Assembly (NCBI GenBank): GCA_905216215.1 | Contig: CAJMSZ010000003.1 | Span: 1-64,000 of the forward strand | Reading direction: 5' to 3' | Length of the DNA stretch: 64,000 bases | DNA from: an uncultured bacterium | GTDB taxonomy: Bacteria; Bacillota; Clostridia; Lachnospirales; Lachnospiraceae | Notes under the pieces: generated by a model | What the model was told of the DNA's origin: nothing | Databases searched by the model: none | The model's input: only the letters and a program-made list of their open reading frames with translations | Program-made: the position numbers and the translations under genes | In this document: piece by piece, positions 7,517 to 16,487 of the stretch | Layout: each line of letters opens with the position of its first letter | Position numbering within the stretch: position 1 is the first letter of the stretch

Positions 7517-8869
7517 ATGCAAAGAGAGAGTTTTCAGTCAAGACTTGGCTTCATTCTGGTAAGCGCAGGATGTGCCATCGGTATTGGAAATGTATGGAAG
7601 TTTCCTTACGTTGCCGGTGAAAATGGAGGGGGAGTCTTTGTACTGTTTTACCTGTTATTCCTTGCCGTCATGGGCATGCCCGTGCTTACGATGGAGCTTG
7701 CTGTAGGGCGCGCCAGCCGTCAGAGTGCAGTCCGGGGATATCAGGCATTGGAAAAAAAGGGAAGTAAATGGCACATTCACGGATGGTTCTGTATGATTGG
7801 ATGCTATCTGCTGATGATGTACTACACAACGGTTGCTGGCTGGATGCTGGATTACTGTGTCAAATTTATCAGTGGCTCCTTCCACGGTGTCTCCTCTGAT
7901 TCCGTCGATAATATTTTCAACCAGATGCTCTCAAATCCAGTGAAAATGACGATTTTTATGGGAATCACTGTATTTTCCGGCTTCCTGGTATGCAGTGGCG
8001 GTTTAAAAAATGGTCTGGAACGTGTAAACAAAGGAATGATGATTTGTTTATTAGGCCTCATCCTTCTTCTCGCTGTCCACAGTCTGACTTTAAGCGGTGC
8101 TTCGGAAGGTCTTGCTTTCTATTTACTTCCTGATTTTCAGCGTGCTTCTGAAATTGGAATTGGAAATGTAATCACTGCTGCAATGAATCAGTCCTTCTTT
8201 ACATTAAGCCTCGGAATTGCTGCTATGGAAATCTTCGGAAGTTACATGTCCAAAGATCACACCCTGACAGGAGAATCTATTCGCATCTGCGCTTTGGATA
8301 CTTTTGTAGCTTTGATGTCAGGTCTGATTATTTTCCCGGCCTGCTTCAGCTTCAACGTACAGCCGGATCAGGGTCCTTCCCTTATTTTCATTACCCTGCC
8401 AAAAGTATTTGCCAACATGGCAGGCGGAAGATTATGGGGAAGCCTGTTCTTCTTATTTATGACGTTTGCAAGCTTCTCAACGGTAACAGCCGTATTTGAA
8501 AATCTGCTTGCAAGCTGTATTGATAACTTTGGATGGACACGTAAAAAAGCAATTATTACCAACTGTATTTTTGTTTTTGCCGCCAGCATGCCTTGCTTGC
8601 TCGGCTACAATGTACTTAGTAACATCCACCTGATTCGTGGAAATGATATTCTTGGAACAGAAGATTTTCTGGTAAGTAACTTATTACTTCCTGTCGGCTC
8701 CCTGATTTATCTCCTTTTCTGCGTCAGCAAATGGGGCTGGGGATTTGACAAGTATATGGAAGAAGTGAATACAGGAAAAGGAATAAAAATGTCCCGTCAT
8801 TTTAAATTCTACTTCCAGTTTATTCTTCCAATTCTGATTCTCGTAATTCTGATTCAAGGATTGCTGTAA
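7517..8869 (+). CDS. Sodium-dependent transporter, NSS/SNF family
   Basis: Sodium-coupled amino-acid or related solute symporter of the LeuT-type fold. The 450 residues carry about eleven hydrophobic helices, the usual bacterial NSS number. The diagnostic N-terminal GFILVSAGCAIGIGNVWKFP forms the unwound TM1 that binds Na+ and substrate. TM6 region features such as FFTLSLGIAAMEIFGSY are also present. I chose ATG 7517 because GGAGG (7504-7508) is 8 bases upstream; an in-frame ATG at 7502 overlaps that ribosome site. The substrate is not predictable. Confidence 0.93.
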   Translation: MQRESFQSRLGFILVSAGCAIGIGNVWKFPYVAGENGGGVFVLFYLLFLAVMGMPVLTMELAVGRASRQSAVRGYQALEKKGSKWHIHGWFCMIGCYLLMMYYTTVAGWMLDYCVKFISGSFHGVSSDSVDNIFNQMLSNPVKMTIFMGITVFSGFLVCSGGLKNGLERVNKGMMICLLGLILLLAVHSLTLSGASEGLAFYLLPDFQRASEIGIGNVITAAMNQSFFTLSLGIAAMEIFGSYMSKDHTLTGESIRICALDTFVALMSGLIIFPACFSFNVQPDQGPSLIFITLPKVFANMAGGRLWGSLFFLFMTFASFSTVTAVFENLLASCIDNFGWTRKKAIITNCIFVFAASMPCLLGYNVLSNIHLIRGNDILGTEDFLVSNLLLPVGSLIYLLFCVSKWGWGFDKYMEEVNTGKGIKMSRHFKFYFQFILPILILVILIQGLL

Positions 8870-8886
8870 GAATTTCGGAGTTTCTG

Positions 8887-8930
8887 AAAAGGAGTGTGCC
8901 TCTGCTAAAATCGCAGGGCGCACTCCTTTT
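8887..8930. terminator. Bidirectional terminator between NSS transporter and punA
   Basis: GGAGTGTGCC (8891-8900) pairs with GGGCGCACTCC (8916-8926), with four A before and four T after. It therefore serves the plus-strand transporter and the end of the minus-strand nucleoside array. Confidence 0.8.
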
Positions 8931-8990
8931 AAATTACGCAAAGCGCATTTCTCTTAGTTTATTCATCCGCTAAGTCTTATCTATTAAAAG

Positions 8991-9821
8991 CTATTTTCCA
9001 TTTATCTTTTCAATTACTTTCCATAGAAGCTGCTGAAAATCTTTTCCCACGCGGTCTGCGGTCTCTTTTACTTCTTCATGATTCAGCGCTGTTTTCTGGA
9101 TACCTGCTGCCATATTAGTAATGCAGGAAATACCGCATACTTCCAGTCCCATATGTCTTGCAGCCATGGCTTCACAGGCTGTACTCATACCGACCGCATC
9201 TGCACCCCACGCTCTTGCCATACGGATTTCTGCCGGTGTTTCATAGCTTGGTCCTGTGAACTGTACATACACACCTTCTTTTAAATCAATTCCCTGTTCT
9301 TTCGCTGATTCGCGAATGATTTCCTGCAATTTAAGACTATATACCTGACTCATATCCGGGAATCTTGGCCCTAATTCTTCCAGGTTTGCACCAATTAGTG
9401 GACTTGGCACCCCTGTTGTAATATGGTCTGTAATCATCATCAAATCTCCAGCATGGAAGGATGTATTAATTCCACCCGCCGCATTGGTAAGAATCAGTTT
9501 CTTGGCCCCAAGCATCCCCATCAGTCTAGTTGGAAGCACAACATCAGTCATGGAATACCCTTCATAATAATGCACACGTCCCTGCATAATCACAACCGGT
9601 GCTTTTCCTGCATATCCAAACACAAACTGTCCTTTATGTCCTGCCACCGTAGATACTGGGAATCCTTCAATACTTGTATATGGTACCCTTGCCTCGATTT
9701 GAATATGCTCCGCAAAATCACCAAGACCGGACCCCAGGATAATTCCGATTTCCGGTTCAAAGTCCGTCTGTTTCCGGATACTCTCTACACATTTACATAA
9801 TTTCTCATAAACTGGATTCAT
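8991..9821 (-). CDS. punA: Purine-nucleoside phosphorylase (trimeric, type I)
   Basis: Phosphorolysis of inosine and guanosine (and deoxy forms) to base plus (deoxy)ribose-1-phosphate in the cytosol. The 276 residues have the phosphate-binding GIILGSGLGDF, then VAGHKGQFVFG, LTNAAGGIN, and the base-binding region GPSYETPAEIRMARAWGADAVGMST. I set the start at ATG 9821 because GGAGAT lies 6 bases before it; the longer frame would run back into add. It is the last gene of the nucleoside array, 11 bases after add, and ends before the shared terminator. It works with DeoB, which converts its sugar-1-phosphate product. Confidence 0.97.
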   Translation of the reverse strand: MNPVYEKLCKCVESIRKQTDFEPEIGIILGSGLGDFAEHIQIEARVPYTSIEGFPVSTVAGHKGQFVFGYAGKAPVVIMQGRVHYYEGYSMTDVVLPTRLMGMLGAKKLILTNAAGGINTSFHAGDLMMITDHITTGVPSPLIGANLEELGPRFPDMSQVYSLKLQEIIRESAKEQGIDLKEGVYVQFTGPSYETPAEIRMARAWGADAVGMSTACEAMAARHMGLEVCGISCITNMAAGIQKTALNHEEVKETADRVGKDFQQLLWKVIEKINGK

Positions 9822-9832
9822 CACATTATCTC

Positions 9833-10810
9833 CTATTTTCCATGATACTGCTTCCACAGCATTTGTTTCACATCATCGTTCGCAAAAGAAGCTTCGATTG
9901 CATTTTCTGTGACCTGTCTCAATTCGTCATCGGTAATTCCATAATTCTCTTGAACGAATTCCATTTCTTTCGCAATTGTGGTGTTGCTTACTGTCCGGTT
10001 ATCCGTATTAATGGTTACTTTCAGCCCTGCATCCAGAAATTCCCGAATCGGATATTCTTCTTTTCTGGCAACTGCCTTGGTCTGCATATTACTGATTGGA
10101 CACATCTCCAGTGCAATCCCCTGCTCTTTACAAAACGCAATCTCATCTTTCTTTCCACGGAGTGCAATGCCATGCCCGATCCGCATTGCACCGGCTTCTA
10201 CTGACTCTACAATATTTCCTACGTTTCCACATTCCCCTGCATGTATGGTAAATGGAATCTCCATCCGCTTTACTTCTGCAAAAAGATTACGGAAATCCTT
10301 CATCGGGAAAGCTGCTTCATTGCCAGCCAAATCGGCTGCACATAATCCCTGATTCAGATATGGTCTGCAATCTCGAATCATTTGCAAGCTTTCTTCCGGA
10401 TTATGATGCCGCATCGCACATACAATGACATTGTAAGAAATGCCACACTCTTTTTTTCCTTCTTCCAGACCACTCAGTACCGCTTCCATGACCTGACCGG
10501 TATTCAGATTCTCGTTTACCGATAAAAGCGGGGCAAATCTTACTTCCACATACCTTATGTTATCATCTTTTAATTTTAAAAGAAATGATTTGCTTGCTTC
10601 TTTTAACCCTTCTGCTGTCTGAATACACTGCAAAGGAAGATCGAATTTTTCTAGATATTCTGCCAGGTTCCGGCAGTCATCTGCCACCTGCAATTCCTGT
10701 ATTCCAACATTTCTGCCTAGCAGATGGCTGATACAATGCTGTGTCAGTGAACCGTCCAGATGACAATGCAAGTCTATTTTCGGCATGGTTAAAATTTCTT
10801 TACTTAACAT
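9833..10810 (-). CDS. add: Adenosine deaminase
   Basis: Deaminates adenosine and deoxyadenosine to inosine, feeding purine-nucleoside phosphorylase. The 325 residues begin with the metal site KIDLHCHLDGSL. Other motifs are FTIHAGECG, GHGIALRG, the SNMQTKAV region (family S-N-xQT) and the metal and catalytic aspartates in TINTDNRTVSNT. The start at 10810 follows GAGGAG by 7 bases and overlaps the end of the upstream membrane-protein gene by 11 bases, a sign of translational coupling. Part of the nucleoside array. Confidence 0.96.
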   Translation of the reverse strand: MLSKEILTMPKIDLHCHLDGSLTQHCISHLLGRNVGIQELQVADDCRNLAEYLEKFDLPLQCIQTAEGLKEASKSFLLKLKDDNIRYVEVRFAPLLSVNENLNTGQVMEAVLSGLEEGKKECGISYNVIVCAMRHHNPEESLQMIRDCRPYLNQGLCAADLAGNEAAFPMKDFRNLFAEVKRMEIPFTIHAGECGNVGNIVESVEAGAMRIGHGIALRGKKDEIAFCKEQGIALEMCPISNMQTKAVARKEEYPIREFLDAGLKVTINTDNRTVSNTTIAKEMEFVQENYGITDDELRQVTENAIEASFANDDVKQMLWKQYHGK

Positions 10811-11432
10811 TTCCTTTCTCCTCATGCATAAAATGTTTCACTGTGTTAATAGTAATCTGGATTCCCGGTCCTCCGGTCAGGGCAGTCAGTAAGGTTACCA
10901 CTCCAAACTTTCCACCAAGAAGAAATCCGATTGCCGTCATAGTTCCATCGAATACCCACTTCGTCTTGGCATAATCCAACTTAATAGTTTCCATAAGCAG
11001 CAGCGAAATACCGTTCATCGGATCCAATCCTATTTCCATTGCTACATAAATTCCTACACCAATATATAAAAGCAGGCATCCCGTCACGCTTCCTGCAATT
11101 CTGCACGCCAAAGTTCCCGACGCAAAAATGTGCGGATAAGCTGCAGTTCCGATGCTCACAAAAGTTCCATAAGGAATGACATACAGCAATGTTCCTATAT
11201 GAATATATTTTCTTCCGAACAGACACAATAATCCAAAGAAAATGATATTAATCAGATTGGAAGCAATTCCAAGCTGTGTCTGTGAAAGAGATAATGCATT
11301 TCGTATACCGTCGTAAAAGATACCAACCGGGTCATTTCCGAGCTGTGCCATTGCATTAAAAGATACTCCCACCGCAATCATAAAAATTCCAATCTCTGCA
11401 ATCACGCAGCGTTTTACACTTATTTTTCGCAT
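10800..11432 (-). CDS. YczE/YitT-type integral membrane protein
   Basis: A 210-residue protein with about five or six hydrophobic helices. Glycine-rich repeats such as GNDPVGIFYDGI and GLDPMNGISLLL are typical of YczE/YyaS-like proteins, a family without firm function. It lies between pdp and add, overlapping add by 11 bases, so it is co-translated with salvage enzymes. A transport or permease-accessory role for bases or nucleosides is suggested by position only. Confidence 0.8.
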   Translation of the reverse strand: MRKISVKRCVIAEIGIFMIAVGVSFNAMAQLGNDPVGIFYDGIRNALSLSQTQLGIASNLINIIFFGLLCLFGRKYIHIGTLLYVIPYGTFVSIGTAAYPHIFASGTLACRIAGSVTGCLLLYIGVGIYVAMEIGLDPMNGISLLLMETIKLDYAKTKWVFDGTMTAIGFLLGGKFGVVTLLTALTGGPGIQITINTVKHFMHEEKGNVK

Positions 11433-11472
11433 TTACTTTCTATCCTTTTCCTATTTTCCAGTCATTTATTCT

Positions 11473-12795
11473 CTAGTATTTCTCTACACTGTCTTTGGTA
11501 ACTCTTGCATAGATAAGCGGTTCCTCAGTCGGTTTTTCTTTTGCAAATGTCAATGCTTTGACATAACGTTTTTCAGCATCTGCGAAGGTCTCTTCTTTCG
11601 AAGTATACAAGGTAGCAAGGACATCGCCCTTCTTTACATAATCTCCTGTTTTTTTATGTAAAATAATACCTGCGGAATAGTCAATCTCACTTTCCTTTGT
11701 CTCTCTGCCTGCACCTAAAAGTACGGATGCGATACCACAGCTTTCTGTATCCATATGCGTAATGTATCCCTCTTTTTCTGAAAGAACATCGCAAGAATAT
11801 GCTGCCTTTGTAAACTTTTCTGTATCTCGAAGCACAGAACTATCACCACCTTGGGCTTCTACCATTTTGCACAGGCATTCGAAGGCACTTCCATCTGCAA
11901 TTGCACCTTTTGCCATTTCAATACATTCTTCGATGCTGCCTTTTCCTGCCAGATACATCATATTTCCTGCAAGCTGAAGGCTGACCTGTGTTAAATCTTC
12001 CGGTCCATGCCCCTGTAGTGTATGTACCGCTTCTATTACTTCCAGACTGTTTCCGATATTATTTCCAAGCGGAATATCCATATCTGTAATCAGCGCCACC
12101 GTTCTACGTCCCGCATTTTCCCCGATGGATACCATCTCTTTTGCGAGGAGAATGGAATCCTCTACGGTTTTCATGAATGCACCGCTTCCGGTCTTTACAT
12201 CCAGTACAATTCCGTCACTGCCTGCTGCCAGCTTTTTACTCATAATAGAAACTGCAATCAGCGGTATGCTGTCAACCGTTGCTGTCACATCACGAAGTGC
12301 ATAAAGCTTCTTATCTGCCGGTGTCAGATTGCCGGACTGCCCGACCACACTCAAGCCGGTTTCATTTACAATTTCAAAGAAACGCTCTTGGGAAATAGCA
12401 GTCTGCATTCCCGGAATGGATTCCAGTTTATCGATAGTTCCGCCTGTATGACCCAGACCTTTTCCGGACATTTTCGCCACCTTCACACCACAGGCTGCCA
12501 CAATAGGAGCAACAATCAAAGTGGTTTTATCCCCTACTCCGCCGGTGGAATGCTTATCCACTTTGATGCCCTGAATTCCCGAAAGGTCTACCATATCACC
12601 AGAATGCGCTACTGCCTGCGTCATTGCAACCGTTTCTTCTTCTGTCATTCCTTTAAAGTAAACAGCCATTAGAAACGCTGCCATCTGATAATCCGGAATC
12701 TCACCAGCTACATATCCCTGAATCATAAAGTGAATTTCTTTTTCATTTAATGCCTCTCCACTGCGTTTTTTCATAATCAAATCATACATTCTCAT
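11473..12795 (-). CDS. pdp: Pyrimidine-nucleoside phosphorylase
   Basis: Phosphorolyses uridine, thymidine and deoxyuridine to base plus sugar-1-phosphate. The 440 residues match the thymidine/pyrimidine phosphorylase family. The phosphate and active-site loop KVDKHSTGGVGDKTTLI lies near residue 80. The family signature SGKGLGHTGGTIDKLES follows near 110 and the C-terminal domain (about 345-440) carries HKKTGDYVKKGDVLATLY. Length and neighbours (cdd, deoB) favour Pdp over DeoA. A GGGGGAC ribosome site precedes the ATG. Confidence 0.96.
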   Translation of the reverse strand: MRMYDLIMKKRSGEALNEKEIHFMIQGYVAGEIPDYQMAAFLMAVYFKGMTEEETVAMTQAVAHSGDMVDLSGIQGIKVDKHSTGGVGDKTTLIVAPIVAACGVKVAKMSGKGLGHTGGTIDKLESIPGMQTAISQERFFEIVNETGLSVVGQSGNLTPADKKLYALRDVTATVDSIPLIAVSIMSKKLAAGSDGIVLDVKTGSGAFMKTVEDSILLAKEMVSIGENAGRRTVALITDMDIPLGNNIGNSLEVIEAVHTLQGHGPEDLTQVSLQLAGNMMYLAGKGSIEECIEMAKGAIADGSAFECLCKMVEAQGGDSSVLRDTEKFTKAAYSCDVLSEKEGYITHMDTESCGIASVLLGAGRETKESEIDYSAGIILHKKTGDYVKKGDVLATLYTSKEETFADAEKRYVKALTFAKEKPTEEPLIYARVTKDSVEKY

Positions 12796-12808
12796 TGTCC
12801 GTCCCCCC

Positions 12809-13234
12809 TTATATCTCTGTCTTTTTCAAATCCAACGGTCCAAATCCATATGGAAACAATTCTTTCAATGTCAACTCGACATATGCGTCTTTTCCATTTG
12901 CCAGAATAATTTGAAATGTTTCCGGATCACAAAATTCCATCATCACTTGTCTGCATACACCACAAGGCGCACAAAGCGTATCCGCTTCCTCACCTTTCGG
13001 GCCGCCTACCACGGCAATTTTTTCAAATTCTCTTTCCCCATCATAAACTGCCCGGAAAAATGCTGTGCGTTCCGCACAATTTGTCGGCGTGTATCCTGCA
13101 TTTTCAATATTGCATCCATGATAAATCTTTCCACTCTTTGTAAGAAGTGCTGCTCCTACCTGAAAATTCGAATATGGCGTATAAGCTCTTTCTCTGGCTT
13201 TTTTAGCCTCCTGAATTAATTCTGTGCTTGTCAT
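12809..13234 (-). CDS. cdd: Cytidine deaminase
   Basis: Zinc enzyme converting cytidine and deoxycytidine to uridine and deoxyuridine, the substrates of the next gene's product. It is 141 residues, the homotetrameric short type. The catalytic Glu and zinc ligand are in NCAERTAFF, and the other two zinc cysteines in CAPCGVCRQVM. YTPYSNFQVGAAL is the substrate-binding N-terminus. The start at 13234 has AGGAGG 5 bases upstream; a GTG at 13240 sits on that ribosome site and is rejected. Confidence 0.97.
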   Translation of the reverse strand: MTSTELIQEAKKARERAYTPYSNFQVGAALLTKSGKIYHGCNIENAGYTPTNCAERTAFFRAVYDGEREFEKIAVVGGPKGEEADTLCAPCGVCRQVMMEFCDPETFQIILANGKDAYVELTLKELFPYGFGPLDLKKTEI

Positions 13235-13246
13235 ACGCACCTCCTG

Positions 13247-14422
13247 CTACTTCATGATTTCTTTTTTGAAACTGGCTCCGTCTGTATGATTTTCCACACC
13301 CAGTATATCCAGAATGGTTGCGGCAATATCCGCATACGTTTTTCTGGTTCCCAGATTCACATTTTCTTTTACCGATGCACCATATGCGAGGAATGGCACA
13401 CACTCTCTGGAGTGGTCTGTTCCCTTATATCCTGGGTCGCATCCATGGTCAGCTGTAATCATAAGAATGTCATTTTCTTTCATACGTCCCATAAATGTTT
13501 CTAATTGTCCATCAAATGTAGTTGCGGCTTTCGCATATCCTTCGATATCATTTCTATGACCATACAGCATGTCAAAATCCACCAGATTTACAAAGCAAAT
13601 TCCTTTAAATGGAGTATCCTGCATTTCAATGGTCCGTTCCATTCCATCTACATTATTTTTGATTCTTTGCGAATGCTGGATTCCCTGACCTGCAAAAATA
13701 TCCGAAATCTTTCCGATTCCATAGGTGTCATATCCTGCATTTACCATTGCATCCAGCATAGTCGGTTTTGGCGGCAATAACGAATAATCATGCCGGTTCG
13801 AAGTTCTCTGGAAATTATCAGAAGCAGTTCCTACAAATGGTCTTGCAATCACGCGTCCTACCCCATGTTTGCCTTTTAAAATACTGCGGGCTATTTCACA
13901 ATCATGATATAATTCCGGCACCGGAACTATTTCTTCGTGGGCTGCAATCTGAAATACACTGTCTGCCGAAGTATATACAATCAGTTTTCCTGTCTTCATA
14001 TGCTCTTCCCCATAATCACGGATGACATCTGTTCCCGAATATGGTCGATTACACAAAACTCCTCTCCCAGTCTGTCGGCTGAATTCTTCCAGAAGTTCCT
14101 CTGGAAATCCATTTGGGTAAGTCGGAAGTGGCTTCTCCGAAATTACTCCGGCAATCTCCCAGTGTCCGATTGTCGTATCTTTTCCCTTTGAGGATTCTTC
14201 CAGTCTTCCATATGCCCCGATTGTTTTTTCTTCTTTTGGCAGGCTGTCCACTCCGTCAATATTTGCCAGACCGATTTTATTCATATTTGGTGTATGATAC
14301 GCGCTGTTCTGCGAAATAGTTTTTAGAGTATTAGCCCCCAAATCTCCAAAAGCCTCTGCATCGGGAGCATTTCCTACTCCATAACTGTCTAACACAATCA
14401 GGAAAATTCTTTTATCTTCCAT
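13247..14422 (-). CDS. deoB: Phosphopentomutase
   Basis: Interconverts (deoxy)ribose-1-phosphate and -5-phosphate, linking nucleoside phosphorolysis to central metabolism. It is 391 residues and belongs to the alkaline phosphatase superfamily. The N-terminal metal site is FLIVLDSYGVGNAPDA, the phosphorylated Thr is in GKDTTIGHWEIAG, and the C-terminal metal ligands lie in ITADHGCDPGYKGTDHSRE. I start at ATG 14422 (AGAGG upstream) where the family begins; 17 extra codons upstream have no similarity. It sits between M20 and cdd genes. No deoxyribose-5-phosphate aldolase gene is in the window. Confidence 0.97.
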   Translation of the reverse strand: MEDKRIFLIVLDSYGVGNAPDAEAFGDLGANTLKTISQNSAYHTPNMNKIGLANIDGVDSLPKEEKTIGAYGRLEESSKGKDTTIGHWEIAGVISEKPLPTYPNGFPEELLEEFSRQTGRGVLCNRPYSGTDVIRDYGEEHMKTGKLIVYTSADSVFQIAAHEEIVPVPELYHDCEIARSILKGKHGVGRVIARPFVGTASDNFQRTSNRHDYSLLPPKPTMLDAMVNAGYDTYGIGKISDIFAGQGIQHSQRIKNNVDGMERTIEMQDTPFKGICFVNLVDFDMLYGHRNDIEGYAKAATTFDGQLETFMGRMKENDILMITADHGCDPGYKGTDHSRECVPFLAYGASVKENVNLGTRKTYADIAATILDILGVENHTDGASFKKEIMK

Positions 14423-14456
14423 ATTGCTTTTCCTCTCTTTCATATCCTGTCTGTTT

Positions 14457-15605
14457 CTATTTATCAAGTGCATATGCCGTTAATATTTCTATGGATTTAT
14501 AATATTTGTCCAGATATACATATTCATTTGATTTATGACACAAATCTGCCTCCCCTGCACCGAATAACAATACTTTCAGTTTTGAATTTGCCTGTAGCAT
14601 AATGGAACCATCTGTAAAATAATTAATCCCAATATTTTTTGGCGAAACACCATTATTTTCTATGTTCTTTTGTAGTTTTTTTGTAAATGTGTCCTCCGGC
14701 TCTGTGCTTACCGCAATCCTGTCATTTTTCACATGACATTCTACGCGAATCTGTCCTTCGGTTTCTTCTGCATACTCTTTCGTTATCTCTTCTAATTTGT
14801 CAATTATTATTTCTTTTGTTTGTCCCGGAACTAGGCGCATATCCATCAGCACTGTACATCTGTCTGGTGTCATATTTGGTGCAACCCCGCCTGTAATCTG
14901 GGTAATCTGTGCTGTTGCATTTCCCAAGATCGGGTGCGCTGCCTCTGTCACAAATTCTTTCAACCGTTCTGCCATCCGGACCGCATAATCAACTGCATTT
15001 GCGCCCTGCTCCGGATAAGCTCCATGACTTGTTTTACCAAATACCTCAAACTCCAGCCATAAACAGCCTTTCTGCGCAATTCCAATATTTAACCCTGTCG
15101 GTTCTCCAATCAATACTTCTTCTACATCAGGGAGTAATCCTGCTTTCACTAGTTCTCTTGCACCTAACCCATTCTTTTCCTCATCGCAAGTACCAACCAG
15201 TGTAATATCATATGCCGGTTTTTTTCCTGATTTTACAATTGTCGCAAGGGTATATGCCATAGCGGCAATTCCACTTTTCATATCACTGGCACCTCTTGCA
15301 TATATTTTTCCATCTTTTTCAGTCGGATCTGCGGGATTTGTCTCCCATTCTGCTAAATCACCATATGGAACGGTATCAATATGACCATTCCATACTGCAG
15401 GTTTTCCATGATTTTCTCCCGGAATAAATGCAATCAGGTTCGCGTGTGTCTCATCAATTCTCTGCACCTTTGCTTCAATCCCTGCTTCTGTAAGATATGC
15501 CTGAAGATATTCTGCTACTTTTCCTTCATCATCTTTATGATTGACACTTGGAATTGATAATACTTGTACCAATAATTCCTTTGCTTCGTTTTCAAATTCT
15601 CTCAC
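14457..15605 (-). CDS. M20 family metallo-amidohydrolase (ArgE/DapE-like), copy b
   Basis: Predicted dinuclear zinc hydrolase of an amide or N-acyl bond; substrate unknown. The 382 residues contain all M20 metal positions in order: NGHIDTVP, GASDMKSG, CDEEKNG, GEPTGLN and a C-terminal LCHKSNEY. The best start is GTG 15605, with AGGG 9 bases upstream; an ATG 9 bases earlier abuts the ribosome site. It is the first gene after the internal terminator of the nucleoside array and 34 bases before deoB. Similar length to succinyl-diaminopimelate desuccinylase and YlmB-type deformylases, but the neighbours do not support lysine synthesis. Confidence 0.85.
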   Translation of the reverse strand: MREFENEAKELLVQVLSIPSVNHKDDEGKVAEYLQAYLTEAGIEAKVQRIDETHANLIAFIPGENHGKPAVWNGHIDTVPYGDLAEWETNPADPTEKDGKIYARGASDMKSGIAAMAYTLATIVKSGKKPAYDITLVGTCDEEKNGLGARELVKAGLLPDVEEVLIGEPTGLNIGIAQKGCLWLEFEVFGKTSHGAYPEQGANAVDYAVRMAERLKEFVTEAAHPILGNATAQITQITGGVAPNMTPDRCTVLMDMRLVPGQTKEIIIDKLEEITKEYAEETEGQIRVECHVKNDRIAVSTEPEDTFTKKLQKNIENNGVSPKNIGINYFTDGSIMLQANSKLKVLLFGAGEADLCHKSNEYVYLDKYYKSIEILTAYALDK

Positions 15606-15673
15606 AATTATCATCCCTATCTATCTTGTTTTCCATATGATTTTTGTATCAAAAGTTCCATATTAGACAAGGC

Positions 15674-15714
15674 AAAAATGCTCCGGCATTCGCTTGAATC
15701 GGTTGCCGGAGCAT
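15674..15714 (-). terminator. Strong terminator inside the nucleoside array
   Basis: On the minus strand ATGCTCCGGCA pairs perfectly with TGCCGGAGCAT (11 bp), followed by TTTTT overlapping the last pair. It lies between the GATase1-like gene and the second M20 gene, so it separates an uptake/hydrolase half from a phosphorylase/deaminase half unless it is read through. I found no convincing promoter in the 60 bases after it. Confidence 0.85.
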
Positions 15715-15723
15715 ACTGCTTTC

Positions 15724-16470
15724 TTATTTTGTCAAATATGCAAAGATATTTGCAAACAATTTATTATAATATTCCCAATTACAAAATTCTGGTGGTGCCC
15801 AGTGCGGTGCACAGTCTGTGGTAAATACACCTGATTTTCCTTTGCCATAGCTGCCAAATGCGATGAATGGATCACCACAGATTGTAGCAACAACGTCTGC
15901 ATCTGTCTTAGCAATTGTTTTATTGTATCCAAGTACATTTGGAAATCCTGCCGGAATACCATTTAAAACTTCATGTTCCTTTTTCACGATTTCAGGAACT
16001 ACACCTTCGCAGTGCTCCATGCGGTCATCTACAGTAAGAACTTCCACCGGAAGTACTTCCTGTACAGCTGTATCATGCCATTTTCCTTTTCCATCAATTC
16101 CGGCAAATGTCATATAACCGCCCACCATCAGAAGGGAACCTCCGTCAAGGACATAGTCTCTGAGCAAATTGCATCGGTTCGGTTTCTTGATGCTCTTTGT
16201 AAATGTCTCTGTCGGTAATAATAATGTATTTGCACCAATGTCAGATAAAATGATACAGTCATACTCTTTTAATGCTTCTAATTCGAATGGAAATCCATCC
16301 ATAGCTTCATGATTTGGCATAAATACGAATTCATATCCAGCCTCTTCTACTGCCTTTTCAATCCATTCTTTTCCTGTTTCATATACCGAAGTATAAAATG
16401 TATCAAAGCCTTTTACATGAGTCGTAAAACTCATCCATGACTCACCAACTAATAAAATCTTCTTGCTCAT
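15724..16470 (-). CDS. GATase1-like (ThuA/COG5426-type) protein
   Basis: A 248-residue cytosolic protein with a flavodoxin/GATase1-like fold. It opens with KKILLVGESWMSFTTHVKGF, then DCIILSDIGANTLLL and LRDYVLDGGSLLMVGGYMTF, ending FTTDCAPHWAPPEFCNWEYY. It resembles the uncharacterised glutamine-amidotransferase-like family PF07090/COG5426. The usual GATase nucleophile Cys at the elbow after the beta strand is not evident (DIGANTL takes that region), so amidotransferase activity is doubtful. It lies 17 bases after one M20 gene and before another. Confidence 0.75.
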   Translation of the reverse strand: MSKKILLVGESWMSFTTHVKGFDTFYTSVYETGKEWIEKAVEEAGYEFVFMPNHEAMDGFPFELEALKEYDCIILSDIGANTLLLPTETFTKSIKKPNRCNLLRDYVLDGGSLLMVGGYMTFAGIDGKGKWHDTAVQEVLPVEVLTVDDRMEHCEGVVPEIVKKEHEVLNGIPAGFPNVLGYNKTIAKTDADVVATICGDPFIAFGSYGKGKSGVFTTDCAPHWAPPEFCNWEYYNKLFANIFAYLTK

Positions 16471-16487
16471 TTTTCATCCTCCTTAAA

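Noticed and set aside
12022..12672. Plus-strand frame of 216 codons opposite pdp
   Set aside because: Mirror of the coding bias of pdp; composition unusually rich in His, Cys and Tyr, no ribosome site.
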